From Owenia fusiformis (taxonomy: Eukaryota; Annelida; Polychaeta; Sabellida; Oweniidae), in contig CAIIXF020000005.1 of NCBI GenBank assembly GCA_903813345.2, positions 8,497,375 through 8,561,374 of the forward strand: a stretch of 64,000 nt of DNA, given 5' to 3'. Both the position numbers and the translations under genes were made by a program. The notes under the pieces are model-generated. The model did not search any database. It was given only the letters and a program-made list of their open reading frames with translations, and was not told the DNA's origin. This document shows, one piece after another, positions 48,101 through 55,620 of this stretch; the stretch's first letter is position 1, and every line of letters starts with the position of its first letter.

Positions 48101-51100
48101 ATCTTAACTTGATATAAAAAAAGATTAAAAAACATGACAGCATCTTTGGTCACTAGATACAAAATGTCAAATGCTTATTGATAACCAATACAGTTCTTTT
48201 TATTTCAGTCAGGGTTACATAGAAAAAACAGCAGAAGAAATATACAACATGGTTAGAAAAAGCACAAAAATGTTATGGATTTTTACAAGTATGTCCATCA
48301 TTGCGATAATATCTGGGACAGACCTGGTACAGCCACAAATAGCTGTTCACCCTACTAACACTTCCAGTCGAGTTGGGGGCCGAGCAATGTTTATTTGTAA
48401 TGCAACTGGAGTTCCTGCTCCTACTATTGAATGGCAGCACAATGGTGTAAAGATACCCAACATTGCCGGAAACAACATACATTTCCATAAAAACATGTTG
48501 ATTATTTCATATGTTAAAGCTGATCATGTAGGATCATATAGATGTAAGGCCCGCAGCTTCATCGGCCTGGACTGGTCTGATTCGGCCTATTTACTGATAT
48601 CACGGATGGCAGCTCCACCGGGAAAATACTGTTCACCCTACAGAGGAACAATATGCAGTAAACATCTTGGGGAATCATTAATATATTATAATCACACAGG
48701 GTCTACTGATTTAAACAATGAGCAGATCGTGAAAAACCTATGGCCCGAACTTATCAAATCATTAGATTCAACATGCAGCGTTCATGCTGAAAAACTCCTT
48801 TGTCACTATGCATTTCCAGACTGTATGCAAACATCTAAGGGATCAGTAGCCCTGCCCCTATGTAGAGAAGACTGTGAAGCCACTCAGCAATTGTTCTGCA
48901 TGAGTGAATGGATTACGATTCAAAACAACAAACAACAGGGCATTGTTTTCAGACATCGAGGTCATTTCCGTCTGCCAGTATGTTCTGAGCTGCCTAGTCG
49001 TCTAAAGTCGCCATGTTCTGATGCATTTTTATATGAGCACAAGCCCCATCTGGTGTCCAGTCATTGTTACCATGGTAATGGGCAGTACTATAATGGCACT
49101 GTCAACACAACTAGATCAGGGTACCAATGCCAAGACTGGTTATCACAGCACCCCCATCGCCACATGCGTCACCCACACATATTCCCAGAGGTTAGAGATG
49201 CATCAAACTATTGCCGGAATCCCGGGGGCGAGGAAAATTCTCCATGGTGTTACACAATCAATCAAACAAAACGCTGGGAAAAATGTGACATTCCTCAGTG
49301 TCCCCCTCTAGTGAGTAGTCATCCCCCAATGGTTGCAGCGTCATCTATATTTGAAAGTTACTCAATTGAATTCTGGCTACTGATGGCAACAACAGTACTC
49401 TTCGCTGCAATACTTATTGGAGTCATCTGGATCCTGGTACGTGTGTTCATTCACCCTCTTTGTAAAAATGCCCCGACCTCTGGTGAACTGAGTCTTGACC
49501 TTGATGACCTATCACTGAATGCTGCCTACTACAGCTTCAATCCTTCATATTACAACATAGCAAACCACACTTTCAATGAACTGGAATATCCCCGTAACAA
49601 GCTCTTGTATATAAAGGATATTGGTAAAGGTGCCTTTGGTCGGGTTTTTCAAGCTCGCGCTCCAGGTTTAGAAACGAAGGACAGTTGTTCAATGGTTGCT
49701 GTCAAGATGCTTAAAGATGGAGCAACATATGAAATGCAACTTGATTTTGAAAGGGAGGCTATGTTACTTCTGGAATTCAACCACCCAAATATAATCTCTC
49801 TTCTAGGCATGTGTACTAATGATACTCCGATGTGTCTTCTCTTTGAGTACATGCCACATGGAGATCTTAACTCATATCTCAGGAAAAGAGGGCCAGGCTA
49901 TATTCATGGGAGGCGTCATGGCGATAACATTGTCAATGACCAGGCCAAACTAAGCAATCAACAACAGGTGGCGATTGCACAGCAGATTTGTGCAGGAATG
50001 GTGTACTTGTCCCATGAAGGTTTTGTACACCGTGACCTCGCAACGAGAAATTGCCTCGTAGGTCATAAAATGAAAGTGAAGATATCAGACTTTGGTTTGG
50101 CTCAACCACTGACTGAAAAAGGACAATTTATTGGGAATGAATCTGATCCTGTTCCCATCAGATGGATGGCCCCAGAAGCTATCATACATAATGTCTTCAG
50201 CATCCAATCAGACATCTGGAGCTTTGGAATTGCATTATGGGAGATATTCTCCTTTGCTCTACAGCCATACTTTGGTATGACCCATGAGGAGGTTATCAAG
50301 TCCATACAGCATGGTGGCAACATGAGTAGACCAGATAACTGCCCCTACTCTGTGTATGAGATCATGCAGTCCTGCTGGCAACTTGACCCTGCACAAAGAC
50401 CAATGTTTACCTTCATCAAATATTCTCTTGATGTTGTACAGAACAAGATCACTCAGAATGGAATGGTACAGTCCAAGACAATATAAACTTGATCTGGGTA
50501 GTGTGCACATGTTAAAATGATGGCTCTGTTGAAGACAATAGTTCCAGACACATCCCTAGAGACTGACAGTTGCATATTGTATGATAGATACAAGAATGAA
50601 TCAACTGCAATTTTCAGTTGAATATTTACTATTTTTATGAATTAATTTATTCTATTGATTTTTATTTCTCTATTTATTTTTATAGTAAAAACACACTATG
50701 AAAAATTTATAATAATATGATGTTTTCATATATGTTATAAATACATGTAAACTATTTATTTGTTCATCACATGTACATACGTTTAGTAAATAACAATTTT
50801 GTGCATAGCAAAGCATGAAAAAGGCTTGTTTGCGAAAAGAAATATTTAAGAAGAAAAACAATATACCGTATACAACAAGGCAAATGCATTGTATATCAAT
50901 ATATTTAGTCAATCATATATCTGGAATCCATGTAAGATAAACACCAGTATTAAAAGTCTGGGGGTTCACCATTTTGAGCGTTTTTCAAGTGGTTTTTGGG
51001 AAAAGTTGTCAAGTGGGAACTCCCCTGGAGATTTTGAACATTGAACCCCTCTTGGCAAAAGCTGGCTACGGGCCTGAAAGTTCTTCACTCATAGTGATAG

Positions 51101-54100
51101 CTGATAGACATTTAAAAGCCATTAAAAATAATGTAAATATTCCTGATTAATTAAATGAAAAGGGAACTGTACCTTAGTATTTGTTGCAGATGTCATGTCA
51201 ATGGTTGCTACGGGGAAGATCCCATATGCATACAGTGAAATGGTACCAAGTGTGTTTCCTATCACCAGGACATTTAGCCTATAACAAAAAGGTAGATCCT
51301 CCTAACTTACAATGTTTAATTCATAATGTTCTTGTTTCAGAACAAATCCACAAAACTGCCACTATATGACAGACAGATGATTCAAGGGGCAACATTTCTT
51401 TAGTTATCAAAATAACTTGAAAAGTTCTATAGATACATTTATAAAGGTGGTCATATTTTTCATTTATTTAACAAAGAGATGAGGCAAATGTTATAAGATG
51501 TTTAGTTTTTGTAATAGTGGAGGCTTCATTAGTGGCAGGCAACAAGCAATTTTCTTCTTTTTTTACCAAAACTGCCTATTGATCTGAAGAATTTTCCAAC
51601 TGTTTCCACACTTAAAATATAATTTCCAATAATTTTGTCTGTGTTGTTTTCATTCATCCTGCATGATTGTGCTTCTTAATGAAACCCATGATATAGGCTT
51701 CACTTGTTAGGGATAAAAGGCATATCTTGCTTACTCAGTTTGTCCTTTCAGCTTCTTCCCATCTTCCACGTTGTCCTCACTGAAGAAATCAAAACAAAAC
51801 AAACTTTATAATGTAGCGTATGCGTATCATATCCCTGAAGTCAAAGAACAATAACATATTGCAAGGTCATCATTTGAAATAAAAGATAGTGAGGAAAGCA
51901 AACTAATTGTTTATTATTTTAAACCTCGACTTTTGTGTTTTCAGTTGTTGCCCTATATGTTTTCTCAAGTCATGTTCACAATGGCAAGACATTCAATTAG
52001 AACTTAGTAACACCTTTAACCTTGAAAATCAAACATGTAAATAGCTATCTCAAGGAATTGTATTTTTTAGAAATAGGGATTGTATTTTTGAGACATGTAT
52101 TTTTCAAATAGTATTCAATACTTTTAATATATTTTTATTTGGCCATTGTGTTTATATATTTACAAGTACAGTTAGGGTATTGATAGTAAGGAGATTAAGA
52201 TACACATTTTTTAAAAGCTTGTATGTGAATGTGTAGAATTATGGGCCTCTGTGGATTAGTTCTCCCATTTGTACTATTTATTTGGCCGATTGAGTATAAA
52301 GATATACAGAAAATATTGGAATTAGTCCCTAGAAAATTGAATTGAGAGTGGGAAAGTAATCTCCAGGGGTCCAAATATTACATGCTCACGTACTAGAGGT
52401 TTTCTTAAAAATGTGTAACTTAACCTCCCTAATAAATCAATCTATGCATTGAAAGAAATACTTTGATCGACCAAGTACTGATGGTTAAATATAAACTGCA
52501 AATACCTTTGTCCTTTGGCAATAGTACCATAACTGAAAATAAAAAAAAGCGTTATACTTCATTACTGATCATTGAGTGAGTACCCTGAGTTTCATAGTAA
52601 CAGGCCTGTAAAAAAGCTGCAATTTACTTTAAATTACCAAGCAAAACAAAGGCCTCAACAATCATTATTATAATAAATGTTATAAATGCACAGACACGAT
52701 TAGTGAGATGGCGCCACCTACTGCCACATCAACAACAATAATGTATCTTTTTTATTTTGGTATGATCGAAAGTATCATTTTGCTTTTTCAATCACTATGT
52801 AAACTACAAATGTAAATAAATAAATACTATCTCTACCTTTTATTCAATGGTTGCAGTTTTGGCAAAAAGGTGTCGCTAGTATCTGCACAATAGTTCTCTG
52901 ATTGGCTCGCATTAGATTCGTCATTCAGATTCTGCTCGGCAACCCACTGAAGACATGTGATACCATGTGGTAGAGTAATGCTATGTATGCAGTCAGAGTT
53001 CTCAACATCACACAACTGGACAGTTCCAGTACTGTACCCTACTGCTAACACTGCAATGTAACATGTTATATTGTAGATAGAAGACATGTGATAGCATGTG
53101 GTAGAGTAATGCTATGTATGCAGTCAGAGTTCTCAACATCACACAACTGGACAGTTCCAGTACTGTACCCTACTGCTAACACTGCAATGTAACATGTTAT
53201 ATTGTAAATAGAAGACATGTGATACCATGTGGTAGAGTAATGCTATGTATGCAGTCAGAGTTCTCAACATCACACAACTGAACAGTTCCGGTACTGTACC
53301 CTACTGCTAACACTGCAATGTAACATGTTATATTGTAAATAGAAGACATGTGATACCATGTGGTAGAGTAATGCTATGTATGCAGTCAGAGTTCTCAACA
53401 TCACACAACTGGACAGTTCCAGTACTGTACCCTACTGCTAACACTGCAATGTAACATGTTATATTGTAAATAGAAGACATGTGATACCATGTGGTAGAGT
53501 AATGCTATGTATGCAGTCAGAGTTCTCAACATCACACAACTGAACAGTTCCGGTACTGTACCCTACTGCTAACACTGCAATGTAACATGTTATATTGTAA
53601 ATAGAAGACATGTGATACCATGTGGTAGAGTAATGCTATGTATGCAGTCAGAGTTCTCAACATCACACAACTGGACAGTTCCAGTACTGTACCCTACTGC
53701 TAACACTGCAATGTAACATGTTATATTGTAAATAGAAGACATGTGATACCATGTGGTAGAGTAATGCTATGTATGCAGTCAGAGTTCTCAACATCACACA
53801 ACTGAACAGTTCCGGTACTGTACCCTACTGCTAACACTGCAATGTAACATGTTATATTGTAAATAGAAGACATGTGATACCATGTGGTAGAGTAATGCTA
53901 TGTATGCAGTCAGAGTTCTCAACATCACACAACTGGACAGTTCCAGTACTGTACCCTACTGCTAACACTGCAATGTAACATGTTATATTGTAAATAGAAG
54001 ACATGTGATACCATGTGGTAGAGTAATGCTGTGTATGCAGTCAGAGTTCTCAACATCACACAACTGGACAGTTCCAGTACTGTACCCTACTGCTAACACT

Positions 54101-55123
54101 GCAATGTAACATGTTATATTGTAAATAGAACTCTCCATTTGGTTGACTATCAAAAGTTTAGCCCTTCACTGAAAACAACCTGCAGTCTTGGTTTACAGTT
54201 TCAGGATATACTTTGAAGTAAACCTTTAGATAGGGTAATAATTGTTAAATGTACAGGGTGTCAAATAAATATGTTCTTCCCTTGATTTCAAAAGCATGAT
54301 CTTTTGTGCAAAAAAGTGCCTCTAGTTGAGCTAGTCATCTGAAACTTCTTATGGAGTTCCTTCATGAATCCTAGTTTTAATGTGCTAAAGAACAATTCAG
54401 ATATCCTGCAGACAAAAATTTATGTAACATTATGTAAAATTAATGCATATTTATTTGACACTCTGTACATTAATTTTAACATGGAAATGGTTCCCATGTT
54501 TAAGAGCATGTTTGCCATCAAACCTCATGTTTCAACTATAATTACATGTACTCTCACAAAGACCTTTCTACTACAGAATTTTTATGATCATAAAAGAAGA
54601 GTCTATTTCAAATTCTTGATGAAGGACTACATTGAAAGCAGTAATCTGTACCTTTCCCATCTGGTCGCCAAGCCAATCCTCTAACCTTGATCTCTTCACC
54701 AGGTGGCGCCAATGTCCACACCTTCTGCCAGGAAAGTCGATGCAGCACCACCTTGTATACAAATTAATATCTACAATCTGGTGCTATGCTAATGCCATTA
54801 AATATTTTGATTTAAAGTGTGTAAAAACAGTGACTGACATATTGACAAAAAATCCATTTGCGCAAAGCCTTATTATGTCATTATAGTCAAATTAATAAAA
54901 TAATCTTCAATTCTAAGACTAATCACTTTCATTTTTTTTGCACCTGCAATTTTTTCCTGATTTCCTCAATTTTACGTTCTTCAATGGGATTTAAGTGGTT
55001 ATTTACCTCTCCTAGCACAGTTGCTAGGGCAACAAGGTCCATCTTGGGAGACCACAGCATGGTGGTGACCTCTTGTGACACATGCTTTTCTTCTATCTGT
55101 CGGAAGCATCCTGCCTCAGGCAT
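36028..55123 (-). CDS. ANAPC4: ANAPC4, anaphase-promoting complex subunit 4 (21 coding exons resolved)
   Basis: Scaffold subunit of the APC/C ubiquitin ligase, which drives metaphase-anaphase transition and mitotic exit. Minus strand; exons 55007-55123, 54652-54751, 52837-53050, 52506-52532, 51735-51779, 51173-51278, 47046-47153, 46696-46779, 42242-42337, 41873-41934, 41266-41308, 40874-40950, 40233-40385, 39571-39626, 39236-39339, 38985-39038, 38405-38492, 37930-38021, 37134-37246, 36727-36837, 36028-36105. All have GT-AG borders and agreeing phases, about 642 residues in all. The order follows human ANAPC4: N-terminal WD40-like strands (LWSPKMDLVALA, GLAWRPDGK, LCDVEN), the long helical middle (EAWEDILLEMD, GLKKLGHSIETSYS, SMKNFKAFFRWLYV, ELSKMTQQDF) and YLKDEDLAHPP. 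Human ANAPC4 is about 808 residues; the last 150 or so are not located here. A MuSK-like gene is nested in intron 6 on the other strand. Confidence 0.93.
36727..36837 (-). CDS. ANAPC4: ANAPC4 exon 20
   Basis: Reads NLFTAFLESNSS..CYILRQST, aligning to human LLFTILEDSLYKMCILRRHT. Confidence 0.85.
37134..37246 (-). CDS. ANAPC4: ANAPC4 exon 19
   Basis: Reads MTIGQSLFHGGIYCLFKQ, aligning to human IGKSMNQAICIPLYR. The donor (CACA|GTCAGT) is weak but is the one that keeps phase with exon 20. Confidence 0.7.
37397..37419. repeat. Short TGTCACCA hairpin
   Basis: TGTCACCA and TGGTGACA in inverse order with a short loop, in ANAPC4 intron 18. Same terminal sequence as the MITE at 57394-57662. Confidence 0.55.
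37930..38021 (-). CDS. ANAPC4: ANAPC4 exon 18
   Basis: Reads SLYPCAENKSLTQVFSDLKD, aligning to the human LLFPYYPRKSLHFVKRRMEN helix. Donor GTAAGT. Confidence 0.85.
38405..38492 (-). CDS. ANAPC4: ANAPC4 exon 17
   Basis: Begins YLKDEDLAHPPDG; the YLKDED core is shared with human. Donor CAAAG|GTGAGT. Confidence 0.9.
38985..39038 (-). CDS. ANAPC4: ANAPC4 exon 16
   Basis: Eighteen codons ending FKLERVGQ, aligning to human YFNVERVGQ directly before YLKDED. Confidence 0.88.
39190..39240. repeat. 20-bp tandem triplication over the ANAPC4 exon 15 donor
   Basis: The unit AATACCTCAGTAACTAGGAC occurs three times with few changes. Each copy contains seven exon bases plus the donor (TACTGAG|GTATTG on the minus strand), so three equivalent 5' splice sites lie 20 bp apart. 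Confidence 0.85.
39236..39339 (-). CDS. ANAPC4: ANAPC4 exon 15
   Basis: Reads PPELSKMTQQDFNFVAEFLK, close to human LPELNKMTQKDITFVAEFLT. The innermost of three tandem donors gives phase 0; use of the next one would add 20 bases and shift the frame. Confidence 0.92.
39571..39626 (-). CDS. ANAPC4: ANAPC4 exon 14
   Basis: Reads VIDGSMKNFKAFFRWLYV, nearly identical to human. Confidence 0.95.
40233..40385 (-). CDS. ANAPC4: ANAPC4 exon 13
   Basis: Reads SLVYYLTELKGMSLWYDRFG and ends FMLKSVELQQ; aligns throughout to human LLYHLSELKGMASW..FILKANELLQ. Confidence 0.95.
40804..40860. mobile_element. 57-bp hairpin MITE next to the exon 12 donor
   Basis: Inverted arms CAGGGTGGGTCAAAAAAGTTAC and GTAAC..TTTTTTTGCACGACCTG around a loop of about 13 bp, with TA on both sides (40802-40803 and 40861-40862). 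Its end lies about seven bases from the exon 12 donor. Arms resemble those of 54254-54465. Confidence 0.6.
40874..40950 (-). CDS. ANAPC4: ANAPC4 exon 12
   Basis: Reads GLKKLGHSIETSYSNIQKLV, the best-conserved stretch with human (GLKKLGQSIESSYSSIQKLV). Confidence 0.96.
41266..41308 (-). CDS. ANAPC4: ANAPC4 exon 11
   Basis: Forty-three bases reading SSELQSFLLHELTEK, aligning to human SAELQTLLMNQLTVK. Confidence 0.9.
41746..41769. repeat. Perfect TGTCACCACT hairpin
   Basis: TGTCACCACT, loop TTTT, AGTGGTGACA: a perfect 10-bp stem. Same end sequence as the MITE at 57394-57662, reduced to almost nothing but the ends. In ANAPC4 intron 10. Confidence 0.65.
41873..41934 (-). CDS. ANAPC4: ANAPC4 exon 10
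   Basis: Reads VSNDFLELLMFGTP, aligning to human VQDEFMHLLLWGKA. Good acceptor and donor. Confidence 0.9.
42242..42337 (-). CDS. ANAPC4: ANAPC4 exon 9
   Basis: Thirty-two codons with EAWEDILLEMDTKLRKFAEE, close to human EAWEEILMQMDSRLTKFVQE. Its acceptor and first 13-18 bases form the founding unit of the 47-bp array that fills intron 8. Confidence 0.95.
43312..44250. mobile_element. Non-autonomous hAT-like element, 939 bp, inside the minisatellite
   Basis: Ends are exact 14-bp inverted repeats TAGAGGTGTAACTC, flanked by the identical 8-bp duplication GTAGACAG (43304-43311 and 44251-44258), which belongs to the 47-bp unit. The subterminal parts are rich in ACTCGAGT/CGAGTT words. The interior holds a 62-bp tandem duplication (about 43920-44040, GGGACTTGGGAGTG..GGTAAAT). 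No transposase frame. The intact duplication shows it came after the array had formed. Confidence 0.9.
45031..46528. repeat. 1.5-kb repeat block with ATGGCGGCCAT palindromes inserted in the minisatellite
   Basis: The array is broken after CATACTAGAA and resumes at AATTAATGG. The block contains five or so tandem units of about 135-148 bp (45250-45960), each with AAAATGGCGGCCATTTTT or a variant, then ACCAAATATGAACAAAATCG and ACTTTTCGAGTTATAG. It is followed by GGACGGACGGACAGACGGAC-type simple sequence (46250-46275, 46440-46490). CCCATCGAAC near the left edge (about 45065) recurs in inverse near the right edge (about 46520), which may mark its ends. No coding content. Family not recognised. Confidence 0.65.
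46696..46779 (-). CDS. ANAPC4: ANAPC4 exon 8
   Basis: Twenty-eight codons with IDTSLLASRHRELRILALKF, aligning to human LETNLLYSFLPEVTRMARKF. Confidence 0.9.
47046..47153 (-). CDS. ANAPC4: ANAPC4 exon 7
   Basis: Thirty-six codons reading IGNVYCGGLSQDLRLLTLMV, aligning to human IAGTCLALCLSSDLKSLSVV. First exon past the intron that hosts the MuSK-like gene. Confidence 0.88.
47930..48066. repeat. Dispersed repeat, copy left of the MuSK-like gene
   Basis: Blocks CTTTTCAAGTG, AAAGTTGTC, CCCTGGA, TTTTGAA, GTGAACCCCC and AAAAGATGGCT occur in the same order and orientation at 50945-51077. The copies are moderately diverged. Confidence 0.6.
48194..48208 (+). promoter_or_regulatory. Possible splice acceptor in the MuSK-like 5' leader
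   Basis: TTCTTTTTATTTCAG is a textbook polypyrimidine tract and AG, 40 bp before the preferred start codon. It suggests that the mRNA has at least one upstream untranslated exon although the coding part is unbroken, and it argues against starting translation at 48171. Confidence 0.5.
48249..50486 (+). CDS. MuSK/ROR-family receptor tyrosine kinase, single coding exon
   Basis: 745 residues: signal peptide (1-23), one Ig domain (29-117; Cys50 and Cys99), Frizzled-type cysteine-rich domain (about 128-260), kringle (273-351), transmembrane helix (376-400), juxtamembrane segment with NPSY (431-434), kinase (453-730). ROR and MuSK share Ig-CRD-kringle ectodomains and receive Wnt or agrin/LRP4 signals. 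The cytoplasmic part points to MuSK (fly Nrk): LEYPRN before the kinase, GAFGRVFQARAPGL, and no Ser/Thr/Pro-rich tail as in ROR. Gly loop, Lys486, HRD (594-596) and DFG (614-616) are present, so it should bind ATP and may be active. The activation loop (617-636) has no tyrosine, unlike MuSK and ROR. The start at residue 1 gives a good signal peptide. It lies inside ANAPC4 intron 6 on the opposite strand and has no coding introns, which suggests an origin by retroposition. Confidence 0.9.
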   Translation: MVRKSTKMLWIFTSMSIIAIISGTDLVQPQIAVHPTNTSSRVGGRAMFICNATGVPAPTIEWQHNGVKIPNIAGNNIHFHKNMLIISYVKADHVGSYRCKARSFIGLDWSDSAYLLISRMAAPPGKYCSPYRGTICSKHLGESLIYYNHTGSTDLNNEQIVKNLWPELIKSLDSTCSVHAEKLLCHYAFPDCMQTSKGSVALPLCREDCEATQQLFCMSEWITIQNNKQQGIVFRHRGHFRLPVCSELPSRLKSPCSDAFLYEHKPHLVSSHCYHGNGQYYNGTVNTTRSGYQCQDWLSQHPHRHMRHPHIFPEVRDASNYCRNPGGEENSPWCYTINQTKRWEKCDIPQCPPLVSSHPPMVAASSIFESYSIEFWLLMATTVLFAAILIGVIWILVRVFIHPLCKNAPTSGELSLDLDDLSLNAAYYSFNPSYYNIANHTFNELEYPRNKLLYIKDIGKGAFGRVFQARAPGLETKDSCSMVAVKMLKDGATYEMQLDFEREAMLLLEFNHPNIISLLGMCTNDTPMCLLFEYMPHGDLNSYLRKRGPGYIHGRRHGDNIVNDQAKLSNQQQVAIAQQICAGMVYLSHEGFVHRDLATRNCLVGHKMKVKISDFGLAQPLTEKGQFIGNESDPVPIRWMAPEAIIHNVFSIQSDIWSFGIALWEIFSFALQPYFGMTHEEVIKSIQHGGNMSRPDNCPYSVYEIMQSCWQLDPAQRPMFTFIKYSLDVVQNKITQNGMVQSKTI
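50487..51172. other. 3' flank of the MuSK-like gene within ANAPC4 intron 6
   Basis: AT-rich. No poly(A) tail fossil or clear AATAAA just past the stop was seen. Contains the right-hand dispersed repeat copy (50945-51077). Confidence 0.5.
50945..51077. repeat. Dispersed repeat, copy right of the MuSK-like gene
   Basis: Same orientation and block order as 47930-48066 (TTTTTCAAGTGG, AAAGTTGTC, CCCCTGGAGATTTTGAA, TTGAACCCC, AAAAGCTGGCT). Together they bracket the nested gene. Confidence 0.6.
51173..51278 (-). CDS. ANAPC4: ANAPC4 exon 6
   Basis: Reads LNVLVIGNTLGTISLYAYGI, matching human LNILVLGGSSGFIELYAYGM: a WD40-like strand set. Confidence 0.95.
51735..51779 (-). CDS. ANAPC4: ANAPC4 exon 5
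   Basis: Forty-five bases reading SEDNVEDGKKLKGQTE, aligning to the human FSEENSDEIIKLLGD loop. Confidence 0.8.
52506..52532 (-). CDS. ANAPC4: ANAPC4 exon 4, a 27-base microexon
   Basis: Reads SYGTIAKGQ and keeps phase between exons 3 and 5, with a clean acceptor (TTTATTTTCAG) and donor (CAAAG|GTATTT). Corresponds to human NYSNTSKIF. Confidence 0.75.
52837..53050 (-). CDS. ANAPC4: ANAPC4 exon 3
   Basis: Reads LAVGYSTGTVQLCDVENSDC and ends FLPKLQPLNK, aligning to human LAFALADTKKIVLCDVEKPG..LLPKLPTLPK. Its first 101 bases and its acceptor form the first unit of the 131-bp array. Confidence 0.94.
52950..54128. repeat. 131-bp tandem array, nine copies, grown from the ANAPC4 exon 3 acceptor
   Basis: Nine head-to-tail units of exactly 131 bp, nearly identical. 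Unit 1 (52950-53080) overlaps exon 3 and its acceptor; the other eight lie in intron 2, each with a copy of the acceptor (CATTGCAG|TGTTAGCAG) and about 100 bp of coding sequence. Two variants mark the units: A (CTGGACAGTTCCAGTACTG) and B (CTGAACAGTTCCGGTACTG), in the order A A B A B A B A A. The near identity implies recent or ongoing expansion. Confidence 0.96.
54254..54465. mobile_element. MITE with CAGGGTGTCAAA ends in ANAPC4 intron 2
   Basis: Inverted ends CAGGGTGTCAAATAAATATG and CATATTTATTTGACACTCTG, flanked by TA. Length 212 bp, no coding content. Confidence 0.8.
54652..54751 (-). CDS. ANAPC4: ANAPC4 exon 2
   Basis: Reads VVLHRLSWQKVWTL and GLAWRPDGK, aligning to human VLLHRLASFHRVWSF and CLAWRPDGK. 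Confidence 0.94.
55007..55123 (-). CDS. ANAPC4: ANAPC4 exon 1 (coding)
   Basis: Thirty-nine codons from MPEAGCFRQIEEK to ATVLGE, aligning to human SFRVVGEKQLPQE..LVWSPKRDLIALA. The first ATG aligning with the human start is chosen. A possible acceptor (TTTACTTACAG, ending about 55147) just upstream suggests a 5' untranslated exon. Confidence 0.9.
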
Positions 55124-55159
55124 CTTAATCTTCAAATAAAAAATCTGTAAGTAAATAAT

Positions 55160-55345
55160 ATGGTATAACAGGGATTTTCCCAGGATTTTTTCATAGCAGG
55201 GGGATTTTTTAACATGTTTCGCCACTCGCTTCGCTCACAGGACCCTGGGTGGGTGAAGCAAGCAGGGGAGTGGGGGGAAGGGGGACAGGGAGGGGGGTAC
55301 AGGGGGGGAGTAAATTGAGTGAGCAGGGGTAGCGCCATGCAATTA
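55160..55345. other. G-rich, repeat-like sequence upstream of ANAPC4
   Basis: Contains TTTCGCCACTCGCTTCGCTC and long G-rich runs. It looks like part of a dispersed repeat rather than a CpG-type promoter; no start-site motif recognised. Confidence 0.4.
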
Positions 55346-55620
55346 GATTCTGGGGGAGAACCCAGGTATTTGATAACAGCCATGAAGCTCAATTCAACTA
55401 GAAATTAGCAACTCTGTGGAGTGTTAAATTCCAACGTACACTATATTCATGAATTTCTACATATCACAATGTAATATTTACCATCTCTACTCTACCCTTG
55501 ATTAAATTGGCAGATGTATTAAAAGACATACACTAAAGATAAATCAGAATTGTCCACCAATTTAAGGATTTGGGTGACCATTTAGGAGTTCAAAAGGCAC
55601 AAATCATTAAGACAATATAT

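Noticed and set aside
48171-48248. Earlier in-frame start for the MuSK-like protein at 48171
   Set aside because: A splice-acceptor-like tract (48194-48208) lies within it, it would bury the signal peptide behind 26 polar residues, and the ATG at 48249 gives a normal leader.
48249-50486. Calling the nested kinase ROR rather than MuSK-like
   Set aside because: The single Ig plus CRD plus kringle fits ROR, but the juxtamembrane LEYPRN, the GAFGRVFQARAPGL loop and the lack of a Ser/Thr/Pro-rich tail fit MuSK/Nrk better. A tree is needed, so no gene symbol is given.
52950-54128. Regular array considered as a CRISPR-like structure
   Set aside because: The units are contiguous 131-bp copies without unique spacers, in an animal gene, and derive from exon 3.
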